This document shows, piece by piece, positions 13,886 through 16,284 of a stretch of 16,284 bases of DNA; position 1 is the first letter of the stretch, and each line of letters opens with the position of its first letter. The notes below the pieces were generated by a model. The model ran no database searches. It had not been told where the DNA came from and saw only the letters and a program-made list of their open reading frames with translations. The translations under genes and the position numbers were made by a program. The stretch comes from Chthoniobacter sp. (GTDB lineage: Bacteria > Verrucomicrobiota > Verrucomicrobiia > Chthoniobacterales > Chthoniobacteraceae): the NCBI GenBank assembly GCA_025351065.1, contig JANXWQ010000474.1:1-16284 (forward strand), written 5' to 3'.

Positions 13886-13891
13886 TTCGCC

Positions 13892-16060
13892 GTGGCAAAA
13901 AAAATCATCCGTCCAAACAAACCGCGCCCGTCTGGCCGTCTGCGCCGGTGGCTGCTGTGGGGCGGGCTGCTGGGGGTGGTGGGTGCGGTCGGGGTGTGCG
14001 TGCTGTATGGGTTTTGGGCTTCGACTTTCGACATGCACCAGATCCGGGAAATGGCGGAGCGGTCGGCGGTTTTCGATGTGGATGGAAAGATTTACTCGCG
14101 GTTGCAGGGGGAGAACCGGGTGACGGTGAAGCTGGGTGAGGTGTCGCCGTTTTTTGTGAAGGCGCTGCTGGCGCGGGAGGACGCGCGGTTTTACGAGCAT
14201 CATGGGGTCGATCCCATCGGCATCACGCGGGCGGTGGTGCGCAATGTCGTCCACTCGTCGGCGAAGGAAGGCGCGAGCACTTTGACCCAGCAGCTCGCGA
14301 AGAACAGCTATCCGCAGGGGCTGGGCTCGCGGAAAAGTCTGCACCGCAAATTGCTGGAGGCGTTTGTGGCGGCGCGGATCGAGCAGAATTATTCCAAGGA
14401 CGAAATTCTGGAGGCGTACGTGAATCGGATTTATTTCGGCGCGACGGTTTATGGAATCGAGACGGCGGGGCTGACGTACTTCGGCAAACACGCCGGCGAC
14501 CTTTCGCTGGGCGAGTCGGCGATGATCGCGGGGATCGTCCGCGCGCCGTCGCATTTCTCGCCTTTCAAAAATCTGAAGGGCGCGCTGCGCGAGCGCGATG
14601 CGGTGCTGGCGCGGATGGTGAAGGTGGGCAAAATCACCGAGGGCGAGGCGGACAAGGCGCGCGACGGGGCGGTGACGCTGGCGAAGAAGCGGCCGTTTGC
14701 GGCGCAGGAAAATTACGCGATGGACCTGGTGCAGCGGGAGCTGGATGAGCTGCTGACCGACGATCAGAAAGTGAACGGCGGGATGAAAATTTACACGACG
14801 CTCGATCCGTCGTTGCAGCGGGCGGGGGAGGTGGCGCTGGAGGCGGACTTGCGGAAAATCGAGGGCAAGGCGGGCTACAAGCATCCGAAGAAGGCGGATT
14901 TTTCCGCGGAGGCGAAGGCGGCGCAGGAAAGCCCGCCGTACCTGCAAGGTGCGCTGGTGGTGATCGACAACGCCTCGGGCGGCATCCGCGCGCTGGTGGG
15001 CGGGCGGGATTTTTCCGAGAGCCAATACAACCGCGCGATTGCGTCGCCGGCGACGCGGCAGGTGTGCTCGACGTTCAAGCCGTTCGTGTACGCGGCGGCG
15101 TTTGGGAAGGGGCTGCTGCCGGGCGCGCTGGTGGATGACGGGCCGATCGGCCACGGGGAAATTCGCGGGGCGGCGAACTGGACGCCGGGAAATTCCGACG
15201 GGACTTACAAGGGGCCGCAACGTGCGGAGGAGGGGCTGATCCTTTCGCGCAATACGATGAGCGTGCGCATCGGCGAGCGCGCGGGGCTGGACGAGATTGC
15301 GAAGGTGGCGACGGCGGTGGGCATCGAAAATGTGCCGAAGCTGCCGGCGGTGTACCTCGGTGCGGTGGAGGCGAATGTGCTGGATGTGACGACGGCCTAC
15401 ACGGTTTTCGCGAACAACGGCGTGCGGCGGCAGAGCTACATCATCGAGCGGATCGACGACGCGGACGGCGAGACGATTTACCGCGCGGCGCACATCCAGA
15501 CGCGGGCGCTCGATCCCGGCGTGAGCTGGATGGTCACGGGCGCGCTGACCAAAGTGCTGGAGCGGGGGACCGCGGCGGGCGCAAAGGCGATGGGTTTCAA
15601 CAAACCGGCGGCGGGCAAGACCGGGACGAACGACGACTACCACGACGCGTGGTTCGTGGGCTACACGACTGCGCTGACCTGCGGGGTGTGGGTGGGGCTG
15701 GACACGCCCGCGACCATCGTGCCCAAAGGCTACGGCGCGGCGCTCGCCCTGCCCGTATGGGTGGATGTGATGAACGCCGCCGCCCCGCAGCGCTATCCCG
15801 CCCGCGCCTTTCAGCCCCCCGTGCCGCTGCGCCGCGCCACGGTCTGCGCCGTTTCCAATGAACTCGCCACCGCCGGCTGCGACCGCGCCGGCACCGCTTA
15901 CACGCTCGACCTGCCCGAGTCGCGCCTGCCGCGCGACTTGTGCAGCGTGCATCAGGGCGGGGCCATCGGGGAGCTGGAGCGCGGGGCCGATGGCGAGCCG
16001 AAGCGCACGGTGCCTCAGAGCATTTTCCGCTCGTTCAAGAAGTTCTTCGGCGGCGAATAG
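13892..16060 (+). CDS. Class A penicillin-binding protein (bifunctional transglycosylase/transpeptidase)
   Basis: The protein has 722 residues. A short basic N-terminus precedes one membrane helix (about 20-45). The GT51 glycosyltransferase domain follows (about 60-240) with LAREDARFYEHHGVD (catalytic Glu96), EGASTLTQQLAKN, and RIEQNYSKDEILEAYVNRIYFG. The transpeptidase domain (about 350-650) has Ser393-Thr-Phe-Lys396 (SxxK), Ser452-Arg-Asn454 (SxN) and Lys576-Thr-Gly578 (KTG). It polymerises lipid II into glycan strands and cross-links them in the periplasm. The position before the catalytic Ser is Cys (RQVCSTFKP), where relatives usually have Gly (RQPGSTFKP). The GTG at 13892 is the only start that includes the basic N-terminus and membrane anchor; no Shine-Dalgarno sequence is seen. 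It diverges from trmD. The C-terminal tail (about 660-722) is Cys-containing and not recognised. Confidence 0.95.
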   Translation: MAKKIIRPNKPRPSGRLRRWLLWGGLLGVVGAVGVCVLYGFWASTFDMHQIREMAERSAVFDVDGKIYSRLQGENRVTVKLGEVSPFFVKALLAREDARFYEHHGVDPIGITRAVVRNVVHSSAKEGASTLTQQLAKNSYPQGLGSRKSLHRKLLEAFVAARIEQNYSKDEILEAYVNRIYFGATVYGIETAGLTYFGKHAGDLSLGESAMIAGIVRAPSHFSPFKNLKGALRERDAVLARMVKVGKITEGEADKARDGAVTLAKKRPFAAQENYAMDLVQRELDELLTDDQKVNGGMKIYTTLDPSLQRAGEVALEADLRKIEGKAGYKHPKKADFSAEAKAAQESPPYLQGALVVIDNASGGIRALVGGRDFSESQYNRAIASPATRQVCSTFKPFVYAAAFGKGLLPGALVDDGPIGHGEIRGAANWTPGNSDGTYKGPQRAEEGLILSRNTMSVRIGERAGLDEIAKVATAVGIENVPKLPAVYLGAVEANVLDVTTAYTVFANNGVRRQSYIIERIDDADGETIYRAAHIQTRALDPGVSWMVTGALTKVLERGTAAGAKAMGFNKPAAGKTGTNDDYHDAWFVGYTTALTCGVWVGLDTPATIVPKGYGAALALPVWVDVMNAAAPQRYPARAFQPPVPLRRATVCAVSNELATAGCDRAGTAYTLDLPESRLPRDLCSVHQGGAIGELERGADGEPKRTVPQSIFRSFKKFFGGE

Positions 16061-16086
16061 CCCGCCTGGCCCGGAGGCTGCTTTTT
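16058..16086 (+). terminator. Candidate rho-independent terminator after the PBP gene
   Basis: GCCT (16064-16067) pairs with AGGC (16075-16078) around GGCCCGG, with an alternative AGCC/GGCT outer pairing. It is followed within 3 bases by CTTTTTC, directly after the PBP stop codon. The stem is short, so this is a moderate call. Just downstream is a perfect 12-bp palindrome GGCCCGCGGGCC (16101-16112). Confidence 0.5.
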
Positions 16087-16132
16087 CACAAAAACCCCAC
16101 GGCCCGCGGGCCAGTCCGGTTGATGAAAAGTG

Positions 16133-16163
16133 ACGATTCCGCAACAATGAGCGTTGCAATCGT
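16133..16163. other. Bulged stem-loop in the intergenic region after the PBP gene
   Basis: ACGATT (16133-16138), a CC bulge, then GCAAC (16141-16145) pair with GTTGC and AATCGT (16153-16163) around the 7-base loop AATGAGC. This gives an 11-bp stem with a single 2-base bulge. There is no T-run directly after it, although CTTTTTCTCC occurs about 27 bases further on. It could be a leader or 3' structure, or chance. Confidence 0.45.
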
Positions 16164-16250
16164 TCCGTGTGTTCCTATTTACTCCGCACTCTTTTTCTCC
16201 CGCCCTCCGCCTCCCCACTCCCATTGAGCTACCGCCTCGACCGATTTGAG

Positions 16251-16284
16251 ATGAAGTTCGTCATCACCCGCGCCCAGCGCGACG
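16251..16284 (+). CDS. Possible start of a further gene, cut by the window end
   Basis: ATG at 16251 opens MKFVITRAQRD and the frame runs off the window. The same frame is open upstream from a TTG at 16224 (LSYRLDRFE). Codon choice and high GC return to gene-like values after the lower-GC gap 16120-16200. There are only 11 residues to judge, so no function can be assigned. Confidence 0.35.
   Translation, partial: MKFVITRAQRD

Noticed and set aside
13880..16159. A 759-codon open frame opposite the class A PBP gene
   Set aside because: Its Arg/His/Leu-rich composition is typical of antisense reading in high-GC DNA; the plus strand has all catalytic PBP motifs.

Overview
The window looks like one end of a high-GC (roughly 65%) environmental bacterial contig, most likely Verrucomicrobiota. 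The clues are the C-terminal domain of the large secreted protein (a 'TYRIDFADDL...NHWRTL...QRYYRAV' type ending common in verrucomicrobial exported proteins), the palindromic 'ACGCAGAGGCGCAGAG' intergenic repeats, and start sites that mostly lack a Shine-Dalgarno sequence. The phylum call is inference. The first ~300 bases do not belong with the rest: they are AT-richer (about 44% GC by my count) and encode an internal piece of a Bacteroidota-like purC. It is joined to a truncated sigma-54 activator gene at about base 297-301. A chimeric assembly is the simplest explanation.

Layout. 1-301: purC fragment (minus). 297-2873: an apparent minus-strand operon purA - uppS - response regulator (truncated by the junction), with gaps of 6 and 5 bp. 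2874-3210: divergent intergenic region with palindromic repeat copy A. 3211-5154: plus-strand pyrF, a secreted D-Ala-D-Ala carboxypeptidase and a two-helix membrane protein. 5181-5900: minus-strand sugar-phosphate nucleotidyltransferase. 6012-8207: plus-strand exported protein of unknown function with glycoside-hydrolase-like features. 8234-11989: minus-strand 1251-residue secreted astacin-type metalloprotease fused to a tandem beta-helix. 11990-12291: divergent intergenic region with repeat copy B. 12292-12363: tRNA-Arg(CCT). 12326-13812: minus-strand trmD and an ABC ATPase overlapping by 4 bp; the ATPase frame ends inside the antisense of the tRNA. 13892-16060: plus-strand class A penicillin-binding protein. 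16251 to the end: possible start of a further gene.

How it fits together. Most genes are housekeeping: purine (purA) and pyrimidine (pyrF) synthesis, tRNA modification (trmD), and three steps of cell-wall metabolism (UppS makes the lipid carrier, the class A PBP polymerises and cross-links glycan, the carboxypeptidase trims peptides). The accessory content is the metalloprotease/beta-helix protein and the 731-residue exported protein. I found no CRISPR array, integrase, transposase, toxin-antitoxin pair or multigene defence system. The observations most worth a second look are the chimeric junction, a receiver domain with Glu in place of the phospho-acceptor Asp, the alternating two-unit higher-order repeat in the beta-helix, the uncharacterised 731-residue protein, and the ABC ATPase stop codon formed by the anticodon region of an opposing tRNA.
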